Of a DNA stretch of 64,000 bases, positions 51,993 to 61,840 are shown in pieces. A program made the position numbers and the translations under genes. Each line of letters begins with the position of its first letter. Within the stretch, counting starts at the first letter, position 1. This stretch comes from JAFGXW01 sp964634385. GTDB taxonomy: Bacteria > Bacillota_I > Bacilli_A > Izemoplasmatales > Izemoplasmataceae. Under the pieces are notes generated by a model. The model was given only the letters and a program-made list of their open reading frames with translations, did no database searches and was not told the DNA's origin. The stretch covers positions 1 to 64,000 of the forward strand of contig CAZWIZ010000001.1 of the NCBI GenBank assembly GCA_964634385.1, in the 5' to 3' direction.

Positions 51993-53411
51993 TTATTTTA
52001 TAATGGAGTTTAATCTTTCAATCGCTGTATCTTTTCCAAGAATTGCAAGCAATTGTGGAAGATCAGGACCATGCATTGAAGCAGTTGTAGCTATTCTTAA
52101 TGGCATAAATAACATTTTTCCTTTAACATCAACTTGTTTTCCAACCTCTTTAATAAGTGGTTTAATATCAGTTGCGTCAAAATTATCTAATTCTATTAAT
52201 AAATCACGGAAAGCTATTAATGTTTCATTAACACCTTCTTGATTTAAAAATTCTTTTCCTTCTTCATCTAAGATAAATTCTTGATTGAAGAATTCATCAT
52301 ACAAATCAATTATCTCTGCACCATAACTTATACGATCTTTAAAAATAGAAACAAGCGAATTTATCCAGTCATCCGATTTACCTTCTGAAATACCTTCTTC
52401 AATAATATGAGGCATACAAAGTTCAATTGTTTCTTCAATTGATAAAGTTTTTATATAACGATTATTAATATAAGCTAATTTATCTTTATCAAACCTTGCA
52501 GGTGATTTTGATAATCTTGTTTCATCAAACATACTAATTAATTCTTCATGAGATAAAATTTCTTGTTCTCCTTTAGGACTCCATCCTAATAAAGAAATAA
52601 AATTAAATAAAGCATCTGGTAAATATCCTAAAGCTTGATATTGTTCAATATATTGAATAATAGAATTATCTCTTTTTGATAATTTTTTATTGTTTTCATT
52701 AACAATTAATGTCATATGCCCAAAGATTGGAGGAGTCCATCCAAAGGCTTCATATGTCATCATTTGTTTAGGAGTGTTTGTAATATGGTCTTCTCCTCGT
52801 AAAACATGAGTTATTTCCATTAAATGGTCGTCAACAGTGCAAGCAAAGTTATAAGTTGGAATTCCGTTTTCTTTCATCATAACCCAATCGCCTATATCTT
52901 CACTTTTAAAAGTTACTTCACCCTTAACTAGATCATTAAACGTATATTCCTTATTTTCAGGGACTTTAAATCTTAAAACAAAAGGTTTGTCTTGATCTGG
53001 TAATCCTAAACATTTTCTAGAATAATGAAGTTTATCGCTTCCTGAGGCAATTAATTGTTCTCTTTCGGCAACTAATTCTTCAGGAGTACAATAACATTTA
53101 TAAGCAATTCCTCTTTTTAATAATTCATCCGCATATTTTTGATAAATATCAATTCTTTCTAATTGACGATAAGGTCCAAAGCCTTTATCTTTATCAATTG
53201 ATTCATCCCAATCAATTCCTAACCATTGTAAAAATTTTAATTGTGATTTTGTTCCACCTTCAACATTTCTTTTTATATCAGTATCTTCTATTCTAACAAT
53301 AAAAGAACCATTATGTTTTTTAGCAAATAAATAATTGAATAATGCAGTTCTTGCATTTCCAATATGTAAATGACCTGTGGGGCTTGGTGCATATCTAACT
53401 CTTACGCTCAT
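51993..53411 (-). CDS. gltX: Glutamyl-tRNA synthetase
   Basis: Class I synthetase, charging tRNA-Glu and probably tRNA-Gln. HIGH motif GHLHIGNARTALFNYLFAKK at about 13-32 and KLSKRD intact; KCYCTPEEL carries the remnants of the zinc region. 472 residues, full length. Monocistronic; not adjacent to cysS as it is in Bacillus. Confidence 0.97.
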   Translation of the reverse strand: MSVRVRYAPSPTGHLHIGNARTALFNYLFAKKHNGSFIVRIEDTDIKRNVEGGTKSQLKFLQWLGIDWDESIDKDKGFGPYRQLERIDIYQKYADELLKRGIAYKCYCTPEELVAEREQLIASGSDKLHYSRKCLGLPDQDKPFVLRFKVPENKEYTFNDLVKGEVTFKSEDIGDWVMMKENGIPTYNFACTVDDHLMEITHVLRGEDHITNTPKQMMTYEAFGWTPPIFGHMTLIVNENNKKLSKRDNSIIQYIEQYQALGYLPDALFNFISLLGWSPKGEQEILSHEELISMFDETRLSKSPARFDKDKLAYINNRYIKTLSIEETIELCMPHIIEEGISEGKSDDWINSLVSIFKDRISYGAEIIDLYDEFFNQEFILDEEGKEFLNQEGVNETLIAFRDLLIELDNFDATDIKPLIKEVGKQVDVKGKMLFMPLRIATTASMHGPDLPQLLAILGKDTAIERLNSIIK

Positions 53412-53486
53412 ATTATCACTCCTTGACTAACATATTATATTATAACATTCATTTAAAAACAATATTAAAAAATGTTTAAGGCAATA

Positions 53487-53517
53487 AAAAAACACAACGT
53501 GGGATGTTGTGTTTTTT
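53487..53517 (-). terminator. Terminator after rpsI
   Basis: AAAAAACACAAC and GTTGTGTTTTTT pair with a 7-base loop; T run on the minus strand. Confidence 0.9.
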
Positions 53518-53524
53518 AGCAATC

Positions 53525-53920
53525 TTAACGTTTACTGAATTGTGGTGCACGACGAGCTTTTTTAAGTCCTGGTTTTTTACGTTCTGTAGCACGTGAGTCT
53601 CTAGTAATCATACCTGCTGCTTTCAATACTTTTCTGTAATCTGCATTTACTTCAAGTAAAGCACGAGTAATTCCGTGACGGATTGCTCCTGCTTGCCCAG
53701 TAATACCTCCACCATTAACATTGACAGTAATATCAAAAGTTGATACATTATTTGTCAATTCAAGTGGTTGCATAACATCTAGTCTAGTTGCAGCTGATGG
53801 AATGTAGTTTTCAAATGTTCTTTTGTTAATGATTAATTTACCTGTTCCCGGAGATAATATAACACGAGCGACAGAACTTTTACGACGTCCTGTTCCTCTA
53901 TACATTACTTTCTTTGCCAT
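53525..53920 (-). CDS. rpsI: Ribosomal protein S9
   Basis: 131 residues, YRGTGRRKSSVARVILSPGT near the start and ending ARRAPQFSKR, whose tail reaches the P-site tRNA. Follows rplM by 11 bases, the universal L13-S9 pair. Confidence 0.98.
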   Translation of the reverse strand: MAKKVMYRGTGRRKSSVARVILSPGTGKLIINKRTFENYIPSAATRLDVMQPLELTNNVSTFDITVNVNGGGITGQAGAIRHGITRALLEVNADYRKVLKAAGMITRDSRATERKKPGLKKARRAPQFSKR

Positions 53921-53931
53921 TTAAATTCCTC

Positions 53932-54366
53932 CTAACCTTTCAGTTCAAAAACTTGAGGTTTTTGAGCCATATGTGGATGCTCATTTCCAGCATATACATA
54001 TAATTTTTTATACATTTGTTTACCTAATCTTCCTTTTGGAAGCATTCCTTTTACAGCGAATTCAATTAATCTTTCAGGATGAGCGTTGTTCATTTCCTTA
54101 GCTGTAGTTGTGCTCAATCCACCTGGATATTGTGAATGTCTATAGTATTTCTTTTGGTCCCATTTGTTTCCAGTAAGCTCGATATCTTTTGCGTTAATTA
54201 CGATCATGTAATCACCACAATCAACATGCGGTGTGAATGTTGGTTTATGTTTACCTCTTAAAATTGTAGCAACTTCAGTAGATAAACGACCAAGTCTTTG
54301 GCCTTTTGCGTCAACAACAAACCACTTTCGTTCGATGTTTTGATTGTTTGCCATGAATGTTTTCAT
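53932..54366 (-). CDS. rplM: Ribosomal protein L13
   Basis: Early-assembly 50S protein. RKWFVVDAKGQRLGRLSTEVA and KGMLPKGRLGKQMYKKLYVY are diagnostic. The ATG at 54366 has GGAGG at 6-7 bases, while an ATG at 54372 is too close to the site; 144 residues. Controlled by an L13 leader. Confidence 0.97.
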   Translation of the reverse strand: MKTFMANNQNIERKWFVVDAKGQRLGRLSTEVATILRGKHKPTFTPHVDCGDYMIVINAKDIELTGNKWDQKKYYRHSQYPGGLSTTTAKEMNNAHPERLIEFAVKGMLPKGRLGKQMYKKLYVYAGNEHPHMAQKPQVFELKG

Positions 54367-54395
54367 ATTCATTCCTCCAATTATATTTTTTATAA

Positions 54396-54434
54396 TTTCG
54401 GGCGTGGGATAAATCTTGTGTAAATGTACCGAAA
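54396..54434 (-). promoter_or_regulatory. L13 leader
   Basis: TTTCGG/CCGAAA closing stem around ACATTTACACAAGATTTATC then CCACGCCC on the minus strand, resembling the conserved part of the Bacillus L13 leader (ATTCACAC...TATCCCACG). Expected to mediate L13 autoregulation. Confidence 0.75.
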
Positions 54435-54437
54435 TAT

Positions 54438-54466
54438 ATAATATATGATTTGACTACTTTTGTCAA
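54438..54466 (-). promoter_or_regulatory. Sigma-A promoter of rplM-rpsI
   Basis: TTGACA (54461-54466) and TATTAT (54438-54443) with 17-base spacing, immediately upstream of the leader. Confidence 0.75.
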
Positions 54467-54486
54467 TCTATTTAACTAGTAAATTG

Positions 54487-55359
54487 TTAATCAATAAATA
54501 TTTTCGTGAAATTTCCCACTACCTTTTTCACTGTACTAACTGAGACAAAAGCTTCTTTATCAATTTCTCTAATCAACATAATAAATTTATTTAATTCATA
54601 CGATGAAATTATCGTATGTAAAATATCTTTATCGTTATGTGAGTAAGCACCTGTTCCCTTTGTAATAGTTACTCCATGTTTAGTTCTAGATACTAGTAAA
54701 TCAGCCATTTTTTCACCTTTTTCAGTAATTACTTCAATTTTAATATAATTATAAGATGTATGTACTTTATCAATTACTAAACTAGTAATAATAACTCTTA
54801 TAATTGTATAAATAGCAATTGGCCATCCAAAAATAGCTCCAGCAATTGAAATAATAATTCCATTTAAAATTAATCCTAATGATCCCATTGTAATATTCTT
54901 TTTGAATGAAATATATTGAAATATAATATCTACTCCACCTGCAGAACCACCTACACGTAAATTTAAACCAGTTCCTATTCCTATTAGAATCCCTCCGACC
55001 AGAGCATTAGACAACAAATCATTTTCCAGTAAAATATGAACTGGGAACAATCCAATAAATAACGATTGTAAAATAACAGAATAAACACTATAATAAATAA
55101 ACTTTTTAGTCATTTTTAAATATCCAAAAATAATAATTGGAATATTAAAAATAAATATCAGCAACCCTAAATTAATTGAAAATCCAAATAATTCATTTAA
55201 GATATTAACAACTAGTTGGGCAGTACCAGTAAGCCCTCCTGAGTAAAGAGTAGAAGGATTTAAAAACCAAACAACACCAATTGAATAAATTAAACTTCCA
55301 ATAGCGATAACAATTATCTTTTTATATTCTCTTCTAATAATTCTCATGAGTTTATTCAT
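54487..55359 (-). CDS. YitT/DUF2179 family membrane protein
   Basis: Integral membrane protein of unknown transport role. Five or six hydrophobic helices (about 12-30, 45-70, 80-100, 110-130, 150-180) then a soluble DUF2179 domain (about 225-290: VSRTKHGVTITKGTGAYSHN). GLNLRVGGSAGGVDII is typical of the family. I prefer the ATG at 55359, with AGGA 8 bases upstream; an ATG at 55398 inside metG would overlap that gene by 29 bases. 290 residues. Confidence 0.88.
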   Translation of the reverse strand: MNKLMRIIRREYKKIIVIAIGSLIYSIGVVWFLNPSTLYSGGLTGTAQLVVNILNELFGFSINLGLLIFIFNIPIIIFGYLKMTKKFIYYSVYSVILQSLFIGLFPVHILLENDLLSNALVGGILIGIGTGLNLRVGGSAGGVDIIFQYISFKKNITMGSLGLILNGIIISIAGAIFGWPIAIYTIIRVIITSLVIDKVHTSYNYIKIEVITEKGEKMADLLVSRTKHGVTITKGTGAYSHNDKDILHTIISSYELNKFIMLIREIDKEAFVSVSTVKKVVGNFTKIFID

Positions 55360-55369
55360 TTCCTTAATC

Positions 55370-56971
55370 CTAGTTTTGACTAATCTTTTTCGATTCATTA
55401 TTTAAAAGGTTTTGGATATATTCTTCTTCAACTTTCTTATCTAATCTTGGAAATAATGGTATGGGTTTTTTTGTAACAACTACCCCCTTTAATTTCCCGA
55501 AAATTAAACTATCCCATGTTTGAAACTCAGTAGGAATATTTAATTGTTCAAATAACTTTTTACTAGCATTAATTAAAATTGGATTAAGTAGAATCCCTAT
55601 TAATCTTAATGATTCAATAAGATTATATAATACACTATTTAATTCCATTTTTTTCGTTTCATCCTTAGCTAATATCCAAGGACATGTTTCATCAATATAT
55701 TTATTAGCTCTTGAAATTGATTTCCAAATAGACTGAATTGCTTGTGAAACTTTTAAACAATCCATGTTTTCTTTATATTGTTCAATTGTTTCATTTATTT
55801 GTATTTTTAATAATGCATCAAATTCAAAATAATCTTTACTTGGTTTAAATACTTTTCCATCAAAATATTTATTTACCATACTAATAGTTCGATTAAGTAA
55901 ATTACCAAAATCATTTGCTAAATCAAAATTTATTCTATCAATATAATCTTGTGGAGTAAAAATACCGTCTCCAGAATAAGGTAATTCTTTAAGTAAAAAA
56001 TAACGTAATGGATCAAGTCCATATTTTTCCACTAAACTTCCAGGATAAACTACTTTACCCTTTGATTTACTCATTTTACCATCTTTCATCATATACCATC
56101 CATGTGCGTATAATTTAAAATTTAATGGTACATTTAATGCCATTAACATAATTGGCCAATAAATTGCATGGAAACGTAAAATATCTTTACCCACAACATG
56201 AATTACTTCGTCGCCGTTCCAATATTTTTGGTATAAAGCATCATCATCTGTTCCATATCCTAAAGCACTAATATAATTAGATAATGCATCAATCCAAACA
56301 TAAACAACATGTGCTGGGTTCGAAACTACTTTTACCCCCCATTCAAAACTAGTTCTTGAAACTGATAAATCACGCAATCCTTGTTTAATAAAAGCTACTA
56401 CTTCATTTTTTCTAGTTTCAGGTGTAATAAAATCAGGATTATCTTCAATATGTTTTAGTAATCTATCTTCATATTTAGATAATCTTAAAAAATATGATTC
56501 TTCTTTAACTAGTTTAGTTTTCTTACCGCAATCTGGGCAAGTGTTATTATCATTTAATTGTGTATCTGTGAAAAAAGATTCACAAGACATACAATAATAT
56601 CCTTCATAATTTCCTAAATAAATATCATCTTGTTCAAGTAATTGTTCAAAGATTTTTTTAACAACTTTTTTATGTCTTTTTTCAGTAGTACGAATAAAAT
56701 CATCATATTCTATATCTAACAATTTCCATAACTCTTTTGTACCATTAGCTAAATAATCAACAAGATCTTGCGGTGTTTTATTTAGTTCTTTGGCTACTGT
56801 TTCAACTTTTTGTCCGTGTTCATCCATTCCAGTTAAATATCTAGTATCATATCCTCTTAACTTTTTATAACGGTTAATGGTATCACAAAGAACTGTGGTA
56901 TATGAGTTACCAATATGTAGTTTACCACTTGAATAATAAATCGGTGTTGTAATATAAAATGTTTTATTCAT
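55370..56971 (-). CDS. metG: Methionyl-tRNA synthetase
   Basis: Class I synthetase. HIGH motif GKLHIGNSYTT at about 17-27, four-cysteine zinc knuckle CMSCESFF...CPDCGKK, KMSKS as GKMSKSKGKVV. 533 residues; the C-terminal tRNA-binding Arc1p-like domain found in some MetRS is absent. Precedes the YitT gene and follows rsmI by 47 bases. Confidence 0.97.
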   Translation of the reverse strand: MNKTFYITTPIYYSSGKLHIGNSYTTVLCDTINRYKKLRGYDTRYLTGMDEHGQKVETVAKELNKTPQDLVDYLANGTKELWKLLDIEYDDFIRTTEKRHKKVVKKIFEQLLEQDDIYLGNYEGYYCMSCESFFTDTQLNDNNTCPDCGKKTKLVKEESYFLRLSKYEDRLLKHIEDNPDFITPETRKNEVVAFIKQGLRDLSVSRTSFEWGVKVVSNPAHVVYVWIDALSNYISALGYGTDDDALYQKYWNGDEVIHVVGKDILRFHAIYWPIMLMALNVPLNFKLYAHGWYMMKDGKMSKSKGKVVYPGSLVEKYGLDPLRYFLLKELPYSGDGIFTPQDYIDRINFDLANDFGNLLNRTISMVNKYFDGKVFKPSKDYFEFDALLKIQINETIEQYKENMDCLKVSQAIQSIWKSISRANKYIDETCPWILAKDETKKMELNSVLYNLIESLRLIGILLNPILINASKKLFEQLNIPTEFQTWDSLIFGKLKGVVVTKKPIPLFPRLDKKVEEEYIQNLLNNESKKISQN

Positions 56972-57018
56972 AATTTCACTCCTCGTACTATCATTTTCTA
57001 TATTGTATATATACTATA

Positions 57019-57855
57019 CTACTTGTGATATTCCATGTAAACATCATTTTTAGGAATATTTCTGTTTTTGGAAACTTGTTTAATTGCATCTTTTGAAGAT
57101 AGTCCTAAACTAATTAATTTATTAACCTCTTCTAATATCGATAAATTTGGATCAATTGTTTCAACTGTTTTTCCTTTTAATATTAAAACTATTTCACCTT
57201 TTAATTCTGATATCTCCATTAAAGATTTTGTTGTTCCTCTAATTATTTCTTCATATTTCTTAGTTAATTCACGAGCAATAACTAAATCTCTTTCACCAAA
57301 TATTTCATATATATTTTTTATTGTTTTTTGAATTCTATGAGGTGACTCATAAAATATCAATGTCTCTTTATAATTGATTAAACTTTCTAACTCTTTTTTT
57401 CTTTTGCCTTCTTTATGATCTAAAAATCCACGAAAGCAAAAAGGATGAGGAGGTATTCCAGAAACAACAAGTGCAGTAAGTAATGCGTTAGCTCCAGGAA
57501 TAGAAACAACATTAATATTTTCTTTAATTGCTTCTCTAATTAAAAAATAACCTGGATCACTTATTAAAGGGTATCCAGCATCACTTATAATAGCGATGTT
57601 TTCTCCATTATTAAGTTCTCTAATTATTTCATTTGTTTTAACCTCTTTATTAAAATCATGATATGTTCTTAATGAGCTTTCAATGTCAAAATGATTTATT
57701 AGTTTTTTAGACACTCTTGTGTCCTCAGCATAAATAATATCAACATTTTTCAATATTTTAACAGCTCTAAAAGACATATCTTCTAAATTACCAATTGGAG
57801 TAGCTACTAAATATAATGTTGGATTACTATTTTGAAAACTTTTTTGTCTTTGCAT
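57019..57855 (-). CDS. rsmI: 16S rRNA 2'-O-methyltransferase RsmI
   Basis: Methylates the ribose of C1402 in the decoding centre. LYLVATPIGNLEDMSFRAVK near the N-terminus, SDAGYPLISDPG and PGANALLTALVVSG are diagnostic. Start at 57855 (AAGAGTGAT upstream), 278 residues. Overlaps nothing; the upstream methyltransferase gene ends at its ATG. Confidence 0.96.
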   Translation of the reverse strand: MQRQKSFQNSNPTLYLVATPIGNLEDMSFRAVKILKNVDIIYAEDTRVSKKLINHFDIESSLRTYHDFNKEVKTNEIIRELNNGENIAIISDAGYPLISDPGYFLIREAIKENINVVSIPGANALLTALVVSGIPPHPFCFRGFLDHKEGKRKKELESLINYKETLIFYESPHRIQKTIKNIYEIFGERDLVIARELTKKYEEIIRGTTKSLMEISELKGEIVLILKGKTVETIDPNLSILEEVNKLISLGLSSKDAIKQVSKNRNIPKNDVYMEYHK

Positions 57856-57859
57856 AGAA

Positions 57860-58594
57860 TCACTCTTTTCCAAAATTAAATATTTTCATTACTTCTTCTG
57901 AATATTTATCACCTTGATGAACATATAATGGTTCTAAAATTTTAAGTCCTGAAAGCCCATTGTTTGAAGCATCAATTAAAACCATATTAGAACTTTCACC
58001 TTTTTTCGAATATACAAGTCTTAATCTTTTTACTGCGAATTTATGTTTTGTAAGTAAATTAATTATTTCGATTAGTCTTTCTGTTCGATGTACAATTACT
58101 AAACTTCCTTTTGTTGTTAGTAATCTTTTTGCTTCAATAATAATTTCTTCTAAAGTAATAAAAACTTCATGTCTAGCAATTGTCTTATAATCATATTTAT
58201 TTGTATGAGAAGATTCTTTATATTTGAAAAACGGTGGATTACAAGTTATTAAATCAAATTCAGAATTTTTAAATTTTTTGTGAAGTCCTTTAATATCATC
58301 ATTTAAAATTGTAATTTGATTTTCCAAGTGATTAAGTTTAATTGTTCTAACAGCTAAATCATAAACATCTTTTTGAAGTTCAATTCCAATAATCTCAGCT
58401 TTTGTCTTCATTGATAAAAATAAAGGAATAGGTGCATTGCCTGTACCTAAATCCAATATTTTTTTTGTTTTTGAAAGCGGAATGACAAAATCAGCTAGAA
58501 GAGTTGAATCTAGCGAAAAGTTAAACATATCCGGACGTTGAATTATTTTTATTCCGTCATATCCTAGTAAATCATGGATTACTTCTTTTGTCAT
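57860..58594 (-). CDS. tRNA1(Val) A37 N6-methyltransferase family (YabB/TrmN6-like)
   Basis: Class I methyltransferase with SAM motif ILDLGTGNAPIPLFL (about 43-57) and catalytic CNPPFFK. 244 residues. Between ricT and rsmI, as yabB is in Bacillus. Substrate assignment follows E. coli TrmN6 and is inference for this organism. Confidence 0.87.
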   Translation of the reverse strand: MTKEVIHDLLGYDGIKIIQRPDMFNFSLDSTLLADFVIPLSKTKKILDLGTGNAPIPLFLSMKTKAEIIGIELQKDVYDLAVRTIKLNHLENQITILNDDIKGLHKKFKNSEFDLITCNPPFFKYKESSHTNKYDYKTIARHEVFITLEEIIIEAKRLLTTKGSLVIVHRTERLIEIINLLTKHKFAVKRLRLVYSKKGESSNMVLIDASNNGLSGLKILEPLYVHQGDKYSEEVMKIFNFGKE

Positions 58595-58604
58595 AATTAA
58601 TCAC

Positions 58605-59444
58605 CTATTCTTCAATAGCAACAGCTTTTTTTAAATCGTATTCTTCTATTGATAACAACTCATCAACATTATATGATTTGATACCATCTTCTGGTGTTTG
58701 AACTCTTACTGACTTATCAATAATATTAACAGAAACAACCTTTCCTCTACCTTGTTCCGTTTTAACATAAGAATGGTTTTTAGGTAGTACTTTACGATAT
58801 TCTTTATAAGTATCATCTTCAAAACGAATGCAACATAAAAGTTTACCGCATAACCCTGAAATATTAGCTGGATTAAGTGATAAGTTTTGGTTTTTCGCCA
58901 TTTTTATTGATACTGTATCAAAGTCACCAAGAAATGTATTACAACATAATAAATATCCACAAGGTCCAATTCCACCTAAAAATTTAGCACCATCTCTTGT
59001 GCCTACTTGTCTTAGTTCAATACGGACTTTAAATTCGTTAGCTAAATCTTTAACTAGTTCTCTAAAATCTACTCGACCTTCAGCGTTAAAATAGATAATT
59101 AATTTAGTACGATCTAATGTGTATTCACATCCTAATAATTTCATTTCTAATTTGTTATTATTAATATTAATCTTACATTTCTTTAACGTTTCAGGAATGT
59201 CTTTTTGATTTCTTGAATGCTTTGAAATATCGGTTTCGGTAGCAATTCTTAAAACTGGTTTAAGTGTTGAAATTATTTCTGCATCACTAATTGTTTTAAT
59301 ATTTTCAATTACTTCTCCAAGTTCGATACCTCTAACTGTTTCTACTACAACTTTATCGTTTATTTGAACATCAAATCCAGCTGGATCAAAATAATATTTT
59401 TTTCCAACTGCTTTAAACCTGATGCCAACAACTGTGTTCGACAT
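58605..59444 (-). CDS. ricT: PSP1-family protein RicT (YaaT)
   Basis: In Bacillus RicT with RicA and RicF forms an Fe-S containing complex that stimulates RNase Y. Conserved cysteines appear as GPCGYLLCC and GLCGKLLCC in the PSP1 domain (about 65-215). 279 residues. RicA and RicF genes are not in this window. 4 bases after holB. Confidence 0.92.
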   Translation of the reverse strand: MSNTVVGIRFKAVGKKYYFDPAGFDVQINDKVVVETVRGIELGEVIENIKTISDAEIISTLKPVLRIATETDISKHSRNQKDIPETLKKCKININNNKLEMKLLGCEYTLDRTKLIIYFNAEGRVDFRELVKDLANEFKVRIELRQVGTRDGAKFLGGIGPCGYLLCCNTFLGDFDTVSIKMAKNQNLSLNPANISGLCGKLLCCIRFEDDTYKEYRKVLPKNHSYVKTEQGRGKVVSVNIIDKSVRVQTPEDGIKSYNVDELLSIEEYDLKKAVAIEE

Positions 59445-59448
59445 TATG

Positions 59449-60429
59449 TTACCTTCTCTCTAAACTAAGCAATAAATTATCATATGCTAGTCTTTCATTA
59501 ATATAGGAATTAAGTCGTGATTTTAAACTTAACATTTTTTCTAATTCTTCTATCAGTCTGTTTTTAGTTTTAACTTTTGAAATAATACTAATTGTATCCA
59601 GTTCATCTTTGAATACAATATTATTGATATCATTAATTTTGTAATTAATAATATCCTTTTGATAAATTATTAATAATGATAAAAATAAATTACTTAACAT
59701 CTTATCTTGGTATATTATACTACTATTTTCTTCAAAGTAAATAATTATTGATTCATCATTTGTAGCCACTATGTTATATAAATCTTTTATTAAATCAAGA
59801 ATTTCTACAAAATATTCATTATCAGCTATTTCAATAGCTTCATTAATTGAGTTTGTTAAATTAGCTATTATTCTTGATGTAGATGATGTATATCCTGATT
59901 CAACTAGATCTTCTTCAACAATTTTCTTATTTAAAGAAGAAAATTGAACAACTTGAGTTCTAGAAATAATCGTTGGTAAAATTCTACTTATATTTTCCGA
60001 TGTTAAAATTGCATAAGTATTAGGAAAAGGTTCTTCTAAGAACTTCAAAAGAGAATTTGCGGCACTAACATTAATAGTTTCAATATTTTTAATAATATAA
60101 ATCTTTGGACCAGCTTCAACACGTGTTTTTGAAAATTCTTTTTGAAGATTAATTATTTGTTGTTTTCTTATTGAATTTTTAATTGGTTCAATAACATACA
60201 CGTTTGGATGTGTCCCATTTTTAATACGTCGACAATTATGACAAACTTGACAAGGGATTTCATCACCTGTACAAAGTAACATTTGTGCAAAATAAAGTGC
60301 AGTTTCTAGTTTTTTAGTACCACGTTCTCCTTCAAATAAATAAGCATGAGAAAGACGGTCTTTTTTTAGACTGTTTGTTAGTAATTGAACTACTTTTGGT
60401 TGTGTTTCTTTTATTTTGTCAAAAGCCAT
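59449..60429 (-). CDS. holB: DNA polymerase III delta' subunit
   Basis: Clamp-loader subunit. AAA+ fold with modified P-loop GERGTKKLETA, zinc module CTGDEIPCQVCHNC, and SRTQVVQF sensor motif. 326 residues from the ATG at 60429; the upstream GTG lies inside the AGGTGAAT ribosome binding site. Follows tmk by 10 bases, the Bacillus order without yaaQ and yaaR. Confidence 0.94.
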   Translation of the reverse strand: MAFDKIKETQPKVVQLLTNSLKKDRLSHAYLFEGERGTKKLETALYFAQMLLCTGDEIPCQVCHNCRRIKNGTHPNVYVIEPIKNSIRKQQIINLQKEFSKTRVEAGPKIYIIKNIETINVSAANSLLKFLEEPFPNTYAILTSENISRILPTIISRTQVVQFSSLNKKIVEEDLVESGYTSSTSRIIANLTNSINEAIEIADNEYFVEILDLIKDLYNIVATNDESIIIYFEENSSIIYQDKMLSNLFLSLLIIYQKDIINYKINDINNIVFKDELDTISIISKVKTKNRLIEELEKMLSLKSRLNSYINERLAYDNLLLSLERR

Positions 60430-60439
60430 TTTATTCACC

Positions 60440-61060
60440 TTATAAAATATTCTTAATTATTTTTATTGCATCCTCTATTACTTTTTCAATCGGATTTGTT
60501 CCATCAACTATTTTAAATCTATCTTTATATTTTTCCGCTATAATCATATACCCTTCATATACTTTTTCATGAAATTCTAATGTTTCTAAATCCAAACGAT
60601 CTATTTTTCTAATATTCGAAAAAACACGTTCTAATCCAACTTTTGGAGGAACATCGATAAATAATGTTAATTCAGGCAAATAGTTTCCTATTGCGAATTT
60701 ATTTATATTATAAACCTCATCAATACCAAGTCCTCTAGCATGTCCTTGATATGCTAAACTTGAATCAATAAATCTATCACACAATATTATTTTATTTTCA
60801 TTTAAGGCAGGAACTATTTTTTCATGAAAATGTTGACTTCTAGCCGCAGCAAAAAGAAGTGCCTCTGCATGAGCATCCATTTCAATATTATCTTTATGTA
60901 ATATAATATTTCTTATATCTTCAGCAATTCTAATTCCACCTGGTTCTCTTGTTGTTAAAATATTATATCCTTCTTCTAATAAATACTTCTCTACACCAGT
61001 TATAACTGATGTTTTTCCTGAACCTTCAGGACCTTCAAATGTAATAAATTTTCCATTCAA
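60440..61060 (-). CDS. tmk: Thymidylate kinase
   Basis: dTMP to dTDP. P-loop FEGPEGSGKTS at about 7-17, TREPGGIRIAEDIR, DRFIDSSLAYQGHARGLG lid region. I take TTG at 61060 (MNGKFITFEG) as start, 8 bases from GAGGAG; a GTG three codons upstream overlaps that site. 206 residues. First gene of tmk-holB-ricT-yabB-rsmI-metG. Confidence 0.96.
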   Translation of the reverse strand: MNGKFITFEGPEGSGKTSVITGVEKYLLEEGYNILTTREPGGIRIAEDIRNIILHKDNIEMDAHAEALLFAAARSQHFHEKIVPALNENKIILCDRFIDSSLAYQGHARGLGIDEVYNINKFAIGNYLPELTLFIDVPPKVGLERVFSNIRKIDRLDLETLEFHEKVYEGYMIIAEKYKDRFKIVDGTNPIEKVIEDAIKIIKNIL

Positions 61061-61148
61061 AATAAACACTCCTCTTCTTTAATAAATATTATCTCATATT
61101 TTTAATAAATAATAAATATCATTTTAATATAAAAATCTAATATTATGA

Positions 61149-61154
61149 TATAAT
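61149..61154 (+). promoter_or_regulatory. Extended -10 promoter of the metal ABC transporter
   Basis: TGATATAAT, a TGnTATAAT extended -10, lies 33 bases before the ATP-binding subunit start. Confidence 0.55.
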
Positions 61155-61186
61155 TAGTATAGAAACTTTGAAAGGTTTGATTATAT

Positions 61187-61840
61187 ATGAGAGTTGTTGT
61201 TAATAATTTAACATTTGGATATGATTATCGTACTGTCTTAAAAGACGTTTCTTTTAAACTTAATTCAGGCGACTTTTTAGCTATAGTAGGAAATAATGGT
61301 AGTGGTAAATCGACTTTGGTTAAATGTATTTTAGGCCTTAATAAAGTTCCTTCTAAAAAAATCACACTTGATGATGTTGATATTACTGAATTCAAAAATT
61401 TTAAAAGTATCGGATATGTTCCTCAAAAATTTGATGATTTTAATTACGAATTTCCTATTACTGTAAATGAAATATTACAAGTTTCTAGATATAATAAAAT
61501 TACTGAAGATGCAAAATTAGAATTATTAGATAAAATCGGAATTTTAGAACTGCAAAATGAAAATATTAATGAATTAAGTGGTGGAGAATTACAACGAGTA
61601 TTTATTGTTAGAAGTTTAATGAATAATCCAAAATTATTAATTCTCGATGAACCTACAGCTGGTGTTGATAAAACAAATGTTGAAGGTTTTTATAAAACTG
61701 TGAATGAATTAAATAAAGATGGTATTACCATTATGTTAATCACTCATAATTTAGACGAATCAAAAGCTAATTTCACTCATATTTTATCAATTCGTAATGG
61801 CGAAGCAATAATGAAAGAAGTTACAAGGAGGAATGAGTAA
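61187..61840 (+). CDS. Metal ABC transporter ATP-binding protein (ZnuC/MntB type)
   Basis: ATPase of a zinc or manganese importer. Walker A GNNGSGKST (about 35-43), Q-loop YVPQKF, signature LSGGELQR, Walker B LLILDEP, H-loop ITHNLDES. 217 residues. Its stop overlaps the permease start (TAATG). The metal cannot be assigned from this subunit. Confidence 0.92.
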   Translation: MRVVVNNLTFGYDYRTVLKDVSFKLNSGDFLAIVGNNGSGKSTLVKCILGLNKVPSKKITLDDVDITEFKNFKSIGYVPQKFDDFNYEFPITVNEILQVSRYNKITEDAKLELLDKIGILELQNENINELSGGELQRVFIVRSLMNNPKLLILDEPTAGVDKTNVEGFYKTVNELNKDGITIMLITHNLDESKANFTHILSIRNGEAIMKEVTRRNE